Source: Cerioporus squamosus (Eukaryota; Basidiomycota; Agaricomycetes; Polyporales; Polyporaceae). From it: a DNA stretch of 18,708 bases. The stretch covers positions 1-18,708 of the forward strand of contig JABYQS010000545.1 in the NCBI GenBank assembly GCA_022592435.1. Direction: 5' to 3'. Positions 1 to 9,130 of this stretch are shown piece by piece. The position numbers and the translations under genes are program-made. The stretch's first letter is position 1. Every line of letters begins with the position of its first letter. The notes under the pieces are model-generated. The model was not told the origin of the DNA, ran no database searches, and saw only the letters and a program-made list of their open reading frames with translations.

Positions 1-1877
1 ATTATATCCCCCTTCAACGTTCCCATCTTCCTTTCCCTGGGCCCCCTGGTAAGTGACCCGGAACTGCTGCGTGGTAACGTGGGTGTCTGATGAGTGTGCA
101 GGTGAGCGCAATAGCGGCGGGATGCGCAGCCGTTATCAAACCGTCAGAGGCGACCCCGCACGTCAGCCAACTACTCGCCGAGCTTATCCCAAAATACCTT
201 GATTCGGACCTGTACCACGTTATCCAAGGAGGTGCTGAGCAGACATCGAAGGTATGTCCGGAACCGACCTACCATGCCCTCGGTGCTCACTAGTACTCAA
301 ACGTAGGCTCTGGAGCTTAGATGGGATCACAGTGAGTATTGGATCTCATATTCTGAGAGAGGATACGCGCTAACTCGCGCACAGTTATGTACATCGGTAC
401 GATTTATGAACATGCCTATCTGTTTTGACACTCATCAGCTGCTCAGGCGGCACCCACGTCGGACGCATCGTCGCGATGGCGGCAGCGAAGCATCTAACGC
501 CGGTTACGCTTGAGGTGAGAACCGGGTTTTCCGATGCCTGCGCACAGACAGACTGACTCATGTTGAATGATAGCTTGGAGGTACGCCTTTTCTCGTAAGG
601 GACTCATCATCCCGTCACTCACTGGTGCAAACTTTAGGCAAGAACCCTGTCGTTGTAGATCCCAAGGTCGACCTGCCATTAACAGCGAGACGATTGCTCT
701 GGGGTCGCTTCGGGAATGCAGGCCAGGTACGCCTGTCAGCATGATAGATCAAACTGCAACGCTCACATTGCCGCCCCAGGTCTGCACGTGTCCCGAGTAT
801 GTCTTGGTCCCCCGCAGCTTCCAGGACCAGTTCGTAGATGCGCTCAAGGATGCGTGAGTAGACGTCTCTGGTGTTCACGATGTCTTAGGTACTCACCCTT
901 CCTCAGATACCATACCTTCTATCCCGACGGCCCAGAGCACTCCGACTCGTTTGGACGCATCGTGTCCAAGCACCACACCAAGCGTATCGAAGGCTTGTTG
1001 GAGCATACCAGGGGCGAGATCATCTGCGGAGGCGAGGTGGATGTCGACAAGAGATACGTCGCGCCGACCATCGTCAACAACGTGCCGGCGGATGACTCCT
1101 TGATGAGCGAGTAAGTCTTTAGGGTTCTCGTTGTGGGAAGTCGCTCATTTCTTGACAGAGAGATCTTCGGGCCGGTACTTCTCGTCATACCCGTCGAGGA
1201 TGTCGACGAGGCGATTGAATATATTCGATTGCGGTACGTCGGGAGAGTCAGTTCGTGAGTATTGGGACTGACCTGTCTTCAGCGAGGACCCTTTGGCCGT
1301 CTACGTCTTCTCCCAGGACAAGAAGTTCCAGGAGAAAGGTGAGCGTCATTCTACGTGATTGGGTCTAGTACATAAACTGAACTCGCTTCTCTTCAGTGTT
1401 CTCGAAGACGAAGAGCGGCGCTGCGCTCGCCAACGACAGCGTCTTCAGTCCGGCTGTTCCGGGATTCCCCATTGGAGGCGTCGGAGCTAGCGGATGTAAG
1501 CCCTCTTATCCCTTCCCCCGCTCCGCACATAGCTCACCTCCACGGTGCCATAGACGGCTACTACGCGGGCAAGCAGGCGTTCGAGGAGTTCTCACACTAC
1601 CGGGTGATGCTCGACAACCCGAAGTGGTGAGTCCGGTGCCCGCAGACTGCATCTCATCCAGCGCGGCTGCTGACGTGTGCAAATAGGGTCGACACGTTTG
1701 TGTTCGGCTTCCGGTTCCCGCCCTACAAGATGTCGTACAAGAAGTACATCAACATGATGTACCCGTCCCTTCCCCCGCGGCCGAAGAGCTCGAGCAGATC
1801 GAGGTGAGCACTCCCGCTCGTCTCGCATCCTAGAGACTCGGTCTCACTCTTTGACGTGTAGAACCGAGAAGTGCTGA
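1..1877 (+). CDS. Fatty-aldehyde dehydrogenase (ALDH3 family), copy 1, 5'-partial
   Basis: This NAD(P)+-dependent aldehyde dehydrogenase would oxidise medium or long-chain aldehydes to acids. Fifteen exons join in phase: 1-48, 102-251, 307-331, 385-396, 447-514, 574-580, 638-726, 780-853, 907-1110, 1159-1233, 1283-1338, 1397-1495, 1554-1626, 1687-1803, 1862-1877 (370 codons plus stop). Visible family blocks are IISPFNVP at the cofactor fold, VIKPSEATPH, the general-base Glu in TPVTLELGGK, the catalytic Cys in GNAGQVC, EEIFGPVL and PIGGVGASGYG. By alignment with the paralogue at 10497-12906, about 115 N-terminal residues lie upstream of the window. No frameshift or stop is seen in the part present. 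Unlike the paralogue it has no C-terminal membrane segment: after YPSLPPRPKS it ends within about ten residues at TEKC. It is therefore probably soluble or peripheral (inference). It converges on the DUF6534 gene at 2289-4516. Confidence 0.93.
574..580 (+). other. 7-nt micro-exon of ALDH copy 1
   Basis: The bases cttggag lie between a tag acceptor and a gtacgc donor. They supply Leu-Gly and the first base of the next Gly in TLELGGK, next to the catalytic Glu. The same 7-nt exon occurs at 11539-11545 in the paralogue, and both genes also have a matching 12-nt exon (385-396 and 11336-11347). Automatic gene callers often miss exons this short. Confidence 0.85.
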
Positions 1878-2288
1878 GCGACGGGTGCGCTTGCATGTTG
1901 ATATACGGCTCTAATCTTGCATATAATTTCCTGCTCAGTATACTCTTGGTCGGTCTACGCTTCTCGTAGTCATATCGTACTGTACTGTATAATCTTCCTT
2001 GTCGTTGTCGGCGCGTCGTCAGACTACGTTCGGTCTACTCTACTCCCGAATAGCTATACCCTTCACATCCTCGGCGGCCGGCCTCGTGTCAGGCGAAGCA
2101 GGTAGCTGGACCGCGAACGGATGACCGACGACGGTAGAGCTCCTCTTGCTGTCCATCCGCGCGTCGTCTTCGCGCGCTACTTCTCTTCTGAGCTCAGGGA
2201 CCACATCTCCCTCTGCTCTTCCTGCAGCCTTGATGTTCAGGACCGAAGTACAGTGTTCGTCGGCCTGGGACTGAGTGAGCAATTGACT
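1878..2288. other. Intergenic region between convergent genes
   Basis: This is the 411-bp space between the stop codon of ALDH copy 1 on the plus strand and the stop codon of the DUF6534 gene on the minus strand. It should hold both 3' untranslated regions and poly(A) sites. Short open frames here (for example 2040-2282 minus) have no recognisable domain and no supporting splice pattern. Confidence 0.6.
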
Positions 2289-4516
2289 TCAAGTCCAGGA
2301 GGCGGATGAACGAACCTGCCGAGTGTCCCAGTGGGCACTGGTCGTCGAACGAGTTGCAGGGCGGAGAATACCGTGGGGTCTCGGTATCCTGTCAAGCTCG
2401 AAAACCTCCGATCCGCCCTGACTGCTGAAGGCTCTGGAATTGACTCTGGAGGCGGAGTGATCAGCTCGTCTAGGAACCCCGAAAAAGGGAATTGTGTAAC
2501 TTACGCTGCCAGCAGGGTATTCGCGTATACTGAACGGGTTCTTGTCGTCAGTATCTGATGTCTAAATGCAGAGTAGGACTTGGGAACACTCACGTCTTGC
2601 TGGTGATGATGTTGAAGCAGAGGTATATGAAGTTCTTCGGCATGGCAGAAGCCTTAGATAGCGTCAATGGTGGAGTCTTCAGTGCACGGCAATGAAACCC
2701 ACCAGTATCAAGGAGAGAACACTGAAGACGCTGTGTGATGAGATACCTCAATGAGGGTACGCTATGACCCTAGTTGAGGCTTTGTCTTACCCAGTTACAA
2801 CATCAGTAAAATGCAAAAAGTCTGAGAGCTCTGAGAACTCTTAATTTCAAATGCAGAGTTCACAGAGGTCAACAGACCTCAGAGCCATGCTCCACCATGG
2901 CAGGAAATGACTATTGATCTGTTTCAGAAGGGGCCTCTGAGGTCTGATTTCTGACCTCTGAGGACGTCTGTGGGAGAACTCTCGAGTTCTTAGACTTTTT
3001 AAGTCCTGTGAGCTGCAGTCAGAAACCCACAGATGCGTCCCATATGGGCCACGGACGCACCGGTATTGAACGTATATACTATCAAGACGTCTATCAGATC
3101 ATCGGTGCTGGAACGCACTCAGGATCTTGACTATGAGGCTTAGAGGCATGAACGAGACTAACCCTTTCATGCCGGTCCGACTCCGCTGCAGAACGACGAT
3201 GAGGGCGATCGTCAGGATAGTGTCGGCGACCGTGGCCATCCCATAGCATCCCGACACGAGCCACTGTCGGGAGAAGCGTCAGACATTGACGACGCACATG
3301 CGAGATGATTCAAATACCGTTCTCTTCCAGAAGGCATGCAGCGAATGCGTCGAGTACCTGAGGTCAATCAGCTTGCATTCAACGGCCAGTCGTCTTCGAA
3401 ATTAACTGACATCTCTACTGTTGCAGCTTGTGGAAGTTATGGTTAGATGTCGTGTGTAGAACGGTGCAGGAGTTACTCACCAATTGCAAATGCTGCGAAA
3501 CATCGATCAGGTGAGGTGCCAATGGGTTTGACCCGTGCATGAGAAGCGCTCACCGGATTCTCCCACTAGGAAGGCTGTCTGAGGGCGATGTCAGACATGT
3601 CAGGTAGGAAGAGCCGCGCATGAGCACACTCACAGCCAAGAACACAGCAATGCGATACCCGGGTCCAACTGAGGACAGTCAGACGGGCGCGAGGTACATA
3701 GGAAGACAATGAGCCCGCACCCTTGTATAGTCGCCGAGCAAAGAACCTAGGGTGAGACGAGTAAGGGCCGGTATACGAATAGTCACGAAGATCTACTCAC
3801 ATTTGGGCGATGAGCATTATCATTCCCTGTCATACAACCCTCGGTAAGCAAAGTACAGATCACCTACGACACTCCCGGCTTACCGTGGACAGTGCGAGAA
3901 GCTGATGGTGAGGAACGTCAATACCACTACTGTCCATATCAGGAGCCTCAGCTCGTCGTAGCATGACTCACGTTGATGGACCTGAATAGCCAGCTGTCAG
4001 TCCATCGTACATGCAGAGTCGCCCAACGTTGCTCACCAGACACTATGCAATAGACGTCCTGACAGAGGTAGTTGTCGACGAGGTAGAAGTAGCTGAGACG
4101 TATTCAGACACATGTGGAAGCAGTGACGACCTCGATAGACTCACCAGGCATGGAGCGTCAGGAAGGTATGCACCGTCTCGAATATCCTGCAACTCCAGCG
4201 TCAGAGGTCGACGACCGATAAACGAGGGGTTCAGATACGCACATCGTCAAAATGACCTGTCCGAGTCGAGTGCTACTGTGAGCATCCGGGATAGAGACGC
4301 AAACTTGCTGGTTGCTCACCAAGCTGCGGACGAATACGAGATCCTTCGAGTACAGCCTGAAGTATCGGTACAGCTGGTGTAGGCCCAGTCCATACAGACT
4401 AGAATCAGGAATCCAGTCAAGTTCCAACTCTCAGCGAGCAGACAATATGAGGAGCGCAACACTCACATGAGACCGATGAACGTCCCGAGAAGCAGAGCCC
4501 CGTAGGTCTTGTCCAT
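2289..4516 (-). CDS. DUF6534-domain seven-span membrane protein, 19 exons
   Basis: This is an Agaricomycete-type integral membrane protein of unknown function. Exons on the minus strand are 4467-4516, 4320-4398, 4243-4256, 4145-4186, 4037-4092, 3972-3981, 3884-3946, 3721-3746, 3634-3668, 3554-3578, 3481-3492, 3411-3426, 3318-3357, 3163-3263, 3061-3107, 2703-2746, 2594-2652, 2505-2561 and 2289-2469. They sum to 957 nt (318 aa) with no stop. Family marks are MDKTYGALLLGTFIGL at the start, LYGLGLHQLYRYFRLY, CYFYLVDNYL, FFARRLYKVGPGYRIAVF, then the DUF6534 part (from about residue 157) with WLVSGCYGMATVADTIL, LQRSRTGMK, VLIVYTFNTG, MPKNFIYLCFNIITSK and YANTLLA. The TYGALLLGTF opening and short N-terminus support the start. 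Less certain are the donor at 2703, the acceptor at 2561 (it adds about ten non-family residues), the 35-bp intron 2470-2504, and the 3747-3883 intron. The 2747-3060 intron carries a MITE-like insert. Confidence 0.82.
2815..3000. mobile_element. MITE-like inverted-repeat element inside an intron
   Basis: This 186-bp stretch lies in the 314-bp intron 2747-3060 of the DUF6534 gene, whose other introns are 35-137 bp. Its ends are imperfect inverted repeats: the left end reads aaaaagtctgagagctctg and the right end, reverse-complemented, reads aaaaagtctaagaactcga. Both continue into gaactc- or gttctc-like bases. The interior holds further short palindromes built on cagaggtc/gacctctg. No clear target-site duplication is visible, so the exact borders and superfamily are uncertain. 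It has no coding capacity. It could instead be an old hairpin-forming repeat. Confidence 0.55.
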
Positions 4517-5552
4517 GTCGTTCGGCCTCTCGGCCGACTGAAGGCATGAGAATGGCAGCGGCGAGGATGTGTCTGTCGCATACATAGGTGCGGGAGTCGA
4601 GAAGGGGCAGAAGAATCATGGTAGCACCGTCGTAGCCTAATATCGCCGGAGCAGAAAGCCAAAGATCCTGTCAGTCTCACGAGTACAACGAAGCGGTACG
4701 ATATCATGAATGCAGACCTTCCCAATCATGGTGTCGACGTGTTCTCCGTGACCGCGCTTCGCCCACAGGCGTCCTCACCTCCTAAACCTTATACCTAGAC
4801 TGTGAAAGGTGGTCTTGGGAGCTGTGCATGAGGAACTGAGTGACTACTTCTTACTCGCATGCGGGATAGCTGATTTGCGAGGGATGAGCCAATGGTTGTC
4901 GGGCTTCGGAGCCTTCTCAGTCAACCGGATGCACAGGTCCTTGAGATGCGAGACTGTTAAGCTCTGATATCCTGATATCCTCACTCCGTCCGTCCAATGA
5001 CTACACGTTCTGAGAGATATGAACATGCGGGAGCTCAGATTGGATCCGAAGTGAAGTCGGAACATCACTTACCTCGTTGTCGGCTCCTCTCGTCCGGAGA
5101 CTGGGCACCTGTCTGGCGTGGCGGCCTCGAGCTTGACGGAGCTACACACGCTCCAAAGAGAAGTGAATGCAGAGATGCCAAGATGTGTGTCCTCTCCAGA
5201 GTGGAAGGTGGGTCGATACGACAGTCGTAATCTAGGAATTTAAACAACAAAGTCAACGTCAGCATTATGTGCCCACGCGGGCGGCGCTACCGTGAGAAGC
5301 CCAATGCGCTCAGAGGGACGCCTCGCGGCACAGATCATATTGCAAGGTGCGACTTGGAACAGTGGCAAAGACGCGTTCAAATATCCGCATAATTAAGCAG
5401 ACGGAAGGAATATCCAAATATGATCCACCCTGCAGCTACCTGAAGACTTCGCCGCGCCGCCAGGTATCCGCTTCAGCCTCGTCGATATCCCGTGCTAGCG
5501 CGACCTCGCGAACAGTGACGCATAGCGGACTCGAAGTGGCTGAGCACAGTTG
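4517..5552. other. Intergenic region between the DUF6534 gene and the P450
   Basis: About 1.04 kb separates the apparent start of the DUF6534 gene from the stop codon of the P450, both on the minus strand. It should contain the P450 3' end and the DUF6534 promoter. A minus-strand frame at 5065-5265 runs into a good gtaagt donor, and other short minus frames occur at 4431-4725 and 4844-5068. None has a recognisable domain or joins in phase to the DUF6534 start, so I call no gene here. A short non-coding or upstream exon cannot be excluded. Confidence 0.4.
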
Positions 5553-7606
5553 TCAGGCAACGATGGCCCTCTCCCTCACGTTGACAAGAAGGGGGCCCCG
5601 GAACGTGACCAAATAGTCCAGGATCGTATCCGGCCACTCCTGCGCGGTGAACCCGTCGGCGAAATCAAAGTCGAGCTCGCGCATGAGAGCGATGATGACC
5701 ATCTTCAGCTCCAGGCGCGCGAGGTTGCGAGCGCCACAGTTGGCCGGGCCATACGAGAAGGGGATGAAGGCGGTGGTTTCGAGCGCATTGGAGAGACCGG
5801 CTTCAGATGGGATCCACCGGGAGGGGAGGAACTCATCAGGAGCGGGGGAGAAGTAGCGGGGATCGCGGTGCAGGACACAGGGTGGGACGTAGATTTGCGT
5901 GCCGGGAGGTACGTATCTGGGTCATGGACGGTTGTCAGTACATTGAAGTGTAAGCTGATGTTGGAGAGACCTCACCTTCCGATTACCGTGGCGCCCGCAG
6001 AGCTATATGGTACCTGACGGGGACCGTTCGTCGGCCCAGGTGGAAAGATACGCAGGGTCTCGTTCCTGTGTGCAATCAGTCATGCGAGGAGTTGGTGTAT
6101 GTGGATCGTACTTACAGGCAAGCGTCCAAGTACACCAGCTGGTCGTGCAAGCTGCATTCTGTCGCGTCAGCGCCTGGCGGGTACACTGAGTCGATCTCCT
6201 TCTGGAGTCGTTTATAGGAGGCTTTGTCGTTGAGGATGCAGTAGAAGAACGAAGCGAGGGCGGAAGCAGTGGTGTCGGACCCCGCAATAATCGCGAGTAT
6301 CGCGTCGGCGGCGACATCTATCACGGGCGGGTTCTGCTTCTCTAGACCGGCCTCGTCTGACTGAGTGTCCATGTTAGCGATAGTACTCGGCATGGACGAT
6401 GGTGAGAGTACGTACGAGATGATACCACAGGTCCTTCTTACTTGTACCCGCCTTCAAGCGGCCCATCGCGGCATTGAAGGCGAAGTTCCGGAGCTGTTGC
6501 AAGTTATCGGAGAGTATAGGGAGCCTTCGCGCCACAGCGTGAGCCCACGGAATGTGAGTCAAAAGCGCGATGGTACTTTGAGGTCATCAGTACGAGTTCA
6601 GAACGAAGGGACCGGTAGACTTGCACTGAATAGCGCTCGAGAATGCCCCACAAGCCTGTGGTGTCTCCGCTAGTGAGCATATCGAACGATTTTCCGAACC
6701 TGTGATAGTCAAGAGTCAGGCCCATGAGGTGAGAGATATGGAATTGGGAAACACACGCCATGTCACCCATGAAATCGAACGTGAAGTACCCGACAGCACG
6801 GTTGAGGTCGACGTTTCCAGAACGTGCCTAAGTCTTGAGGAAATGGACGAGTTCATCCGACCTCTTCGCGATATCAGGTTCGTAGTTCTTGAGACTCTCG
6901 TTGCTCATGCCGCGGTTCCAGAGACGACGCCGGTTGGCATGCTCCTCACCGGTCATTGTGAAGAGGCTGTTCGGTGTCTTCGGATTCTTCCTCGCGGTGT
7001 ACCCTGATGATCGTATAAGTTGACGTGCATATAGGGAGGTACTACGAGGATATACGTACATTCACCCTTTGGTAACCCACTCGCACCCAGAACCTGCGTG
7101 ACCGCCTTCACGTCGGCAATCGAGAGGTCGTTCGGACCTGGACAGAGTGTCAACATCCACCCTATGCCGCGACTAGGAGGTGACGTCTCACCGATGCGAA
7201 CGAAAGTGCCGTAGCGTTGATGCAGCTCTATGATGACGTGATGTTGCCGCCCTCGCCACGTATGCCAGACTGCCCAGAGCTTGCTGACACGGGCGAGGAC
7301 AGGCCCAGGGTAACCAGCCAACGGGTGGAACGGGGAGATGCGATATGCTGCTACGGAGGTGGCGATAGATATCGGAAACGCGAGGAGGTAAAGTAATTCG
7401 TCTTCATCCCATGGAGTCTGCGTGGATAGCAATACTGATACTAGGGATAGTATGATCAAGAACGTCGTAACTGGACGACGAATCAAACTCGGGTACGCAT
7501 AGTGGAAGAGAGCATGAGTGAACTGTAAATCTCATCAGCAACCTTCCAGGCATCATGACAACGGACTACTCACGATACCCCGTAGGAGTGGCGGCAGATA
7601 GTGCAT
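5553..7606 (-). CDS. Cytochrome P450 monooxygenase with one in-frame stop
   Basis: This is a haem-thiolate monooxygenase anchored by its N-terminus in the ER. Nine minus-strand exons (7574-7606, 7192-7522, 7066-7137, 6757-7003, 6625-6699, 6416-6575, 6116-6360, 5976-6065, 5553-5916) sum to 1617 nt, giving a normal-length 538-residue P450. The start is ATG at 7604-7606: this 11-codon exon (MHYLPPLLRGI) joins in phase to the hydrophobic stretch VTTFLIILSLVSVLL. Next come a Pro-rich hinge (HPLAGYPGP), TMTGEEHANRRRLWNRGM, the I-helix motif AGSDTT (residues 332-337), the K-helix ExxR in NETLR (390-393), PDEFLPSRW, and the haem loop FSYGPANCGARNLA with Cys478. It resembles basidiomycete P450s annotated as high-nitrogen-upregulated monooxygenases; the CYP family was not assigned. 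Codon 204 (bases 6828-6830) is TAG, interrupting an otherwise intact gene. The intron after 6625 uses a GC donor. Confidence 0.9.
6828..6830 (-). other. Premature TAG in the P450 reading frame
   Basis: In exon 4 the frame reads VHFLKT, then TAG, then ARSGNVDLNRAVGYF. Both sides are typical P450 sequence in the same frame, and no splice site nearby removes the codon. One C-to-T change from CAG (Gln) would explain it. Read literally, translation ends at residue 203, before the I helix and the haem ligand. Confidence 0.85.
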
Positions 7607-8305
7607 TCCTTCGCGGGTGCGGCCAGGGTTCAATACACGAGATAGGGCAAGATTGAGACGCGTGGCTTCCAACGGATTCTTATAGGATTTTGTAGGCGTC
7701 CAATCGTGTCAGGAGGAGCCGTGTTCGCCGACGGGCACCCACGGTGATTGTTGTATACAGCCCATCCCGATCATGCTATGCTTCCATCCCAGATCCCCTG
7801 CATGCGGCTCGCCCTAAGAAGCTGTGTGAGCGCGGAGATGTTACGCAATTGGGTGGGTCTTGTGAGCAACAGCACCGAGGAGGAAGCTTGAAGGCCAGGG
7901 CACGTCGAATCGCCTGAGCAACATGGGCGGTCAGTATTCCAACAGTTGCGAGAATGGACTTCTCTCTACCTCTGGAAATTCGGTGAGTTCAATCCCTACT
8001 TGATGCACCACATCCACCCCTACCGGCAGAATAACCCCTCAACGCACAACCCTGAGAGACTTCAGCTCCGTAACTGGATGCGACCGAGTGTTTGGGGTAA
8101 GTTCAAGTACTAGAGTCCGAGTCGGACTGATCACGACGGTGTAGCCTGTGAACAAGCAGCACAAGTTCCTCAGACAATGTCAACGAGTGGTGTCGACTGA
8201 GTACAAACATTCGGCGAGGTTGTGAGTGAAGCCATGTCGCCGTTAGCAGAACAAGGAGTACAGGAAGACAAGTCGCGTGTGGCGGAACTTAACGTCCCCT
8301 GCTCA

Positions 8306-8354
8306 GATCTTATCTTATCGCATTCTGTTTTATCTTATCTATCTTATCTTATCG
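8306..8354. repeat. Degenerate TTATC/TCTTA microsatellite
   Basis: Bases here read as repeated atcttatcttatcg units, broken once by cattctgttt and then resumed, giving about seven TTATC copies in 49 bp. It is simple-sequence DNA in the non-coding region upstream of ALDH copy 2 and is not associated with any gene call. Confidence 0.75.
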
Positions 8355-8751
8355 CCCCCTCGACCGTGAACGCCTCCCGCCCTGTGCCTCCTTCCGCAAC
8401 TACGACCGCGACCACTCACAGAGTTATACCTGTCTCTTCCCCATGTGCCGTATGTCACATGTGTCCCTGAACATCAACTATTAAGCAGCAAATTAGACAG
8501 GATGCGTGGATATGTATCAGGTCAATCACACAGGCAGGTGCGCAGTATTTGACTTGAATCCACGGTAGTTCTCAATGTGTTTGCATCTAGCTTGACTTTG
8601 TGCAACAGAAGGTCGAGGTGATCTATAGGAGAGGTGTTATTAGAAGGAGTGGTGAAGAGCACCGGAGCAAAAAATCACCTTCCCTACTTGCACAAGGGGG
8701 CCGTACCATGGATGGGGTTCACGCGACCGGCGAGCTCGAACTTGAATCGAT

Positions 8752-9130
8752 ATGCCCCTTGATGGCTCTGAATTTCAACGTCGACGTCCCTCTGGCTTTC
8801 CGGACGACTCAGCGACGCTGTACGGCAGGGATGGGTCGACATCATGGGCGGGTGCTTGGAAAGAGCTGCGGCGGCATATTGCTAGCGGTTTCAACGTTCA
8901 TCTCGTGAGTCTTTGCACCTTATACACTTCCACCTCGCAATCATTACTCCGTATCCTCCATCCCACCGCTGTGAGCTTCCATCCGTTCATGCGCTGTCTT
9001 GTAGAGCGCTCACTCCTGTTTATCAGGTGCATCGCGTACTGCGCGAGGTCAACCTTCGGGGCGTCGTGAGATGGCCTCCTCCCCTATCTCATCGGTACAG
9101 ACGACAACATTCTTGAGCTCTGTGTTAACG
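8752..9130 (+). other. Possible coding remnant of unknown function
   Basis: The plus frame from 8752 reads PLDGSEFQRRRPSGFPDD, then LYGRDGSTSWAGAWKELR, and reaches a ctcgtgagtc donor-like site near 8908. Beyond it, another frame gives VHRVLREVNLRGVVRWPPP (about 9026-9085), and after a cggtacag acceptor-like site near 9098 a third gives TDDNILELCVNGGRLVRP. The acidic/hydrophobic pattern and the flanking splice-like sites suggest exons, but I cannot find a start codon, a stop or a homologous family. It may be a decayed gene, part of an unrecognised gene, or chance. Confidence 0.25.

Noticed and set aside
5550..6017. 155-codon plus-strand ORF
   Set aside because: It lies antisense to the last P450 exons, whose minus-strand frame carries the haem-binding motif and closes in phase.
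7486..7486. Start of the P450 at the hydrophobic segment near 7486
   Set aside because: The codon there is TTG. An upstream acceptor at 7523 joins in phase to an 11-codon exon with a proper ATG at 7604-7606.
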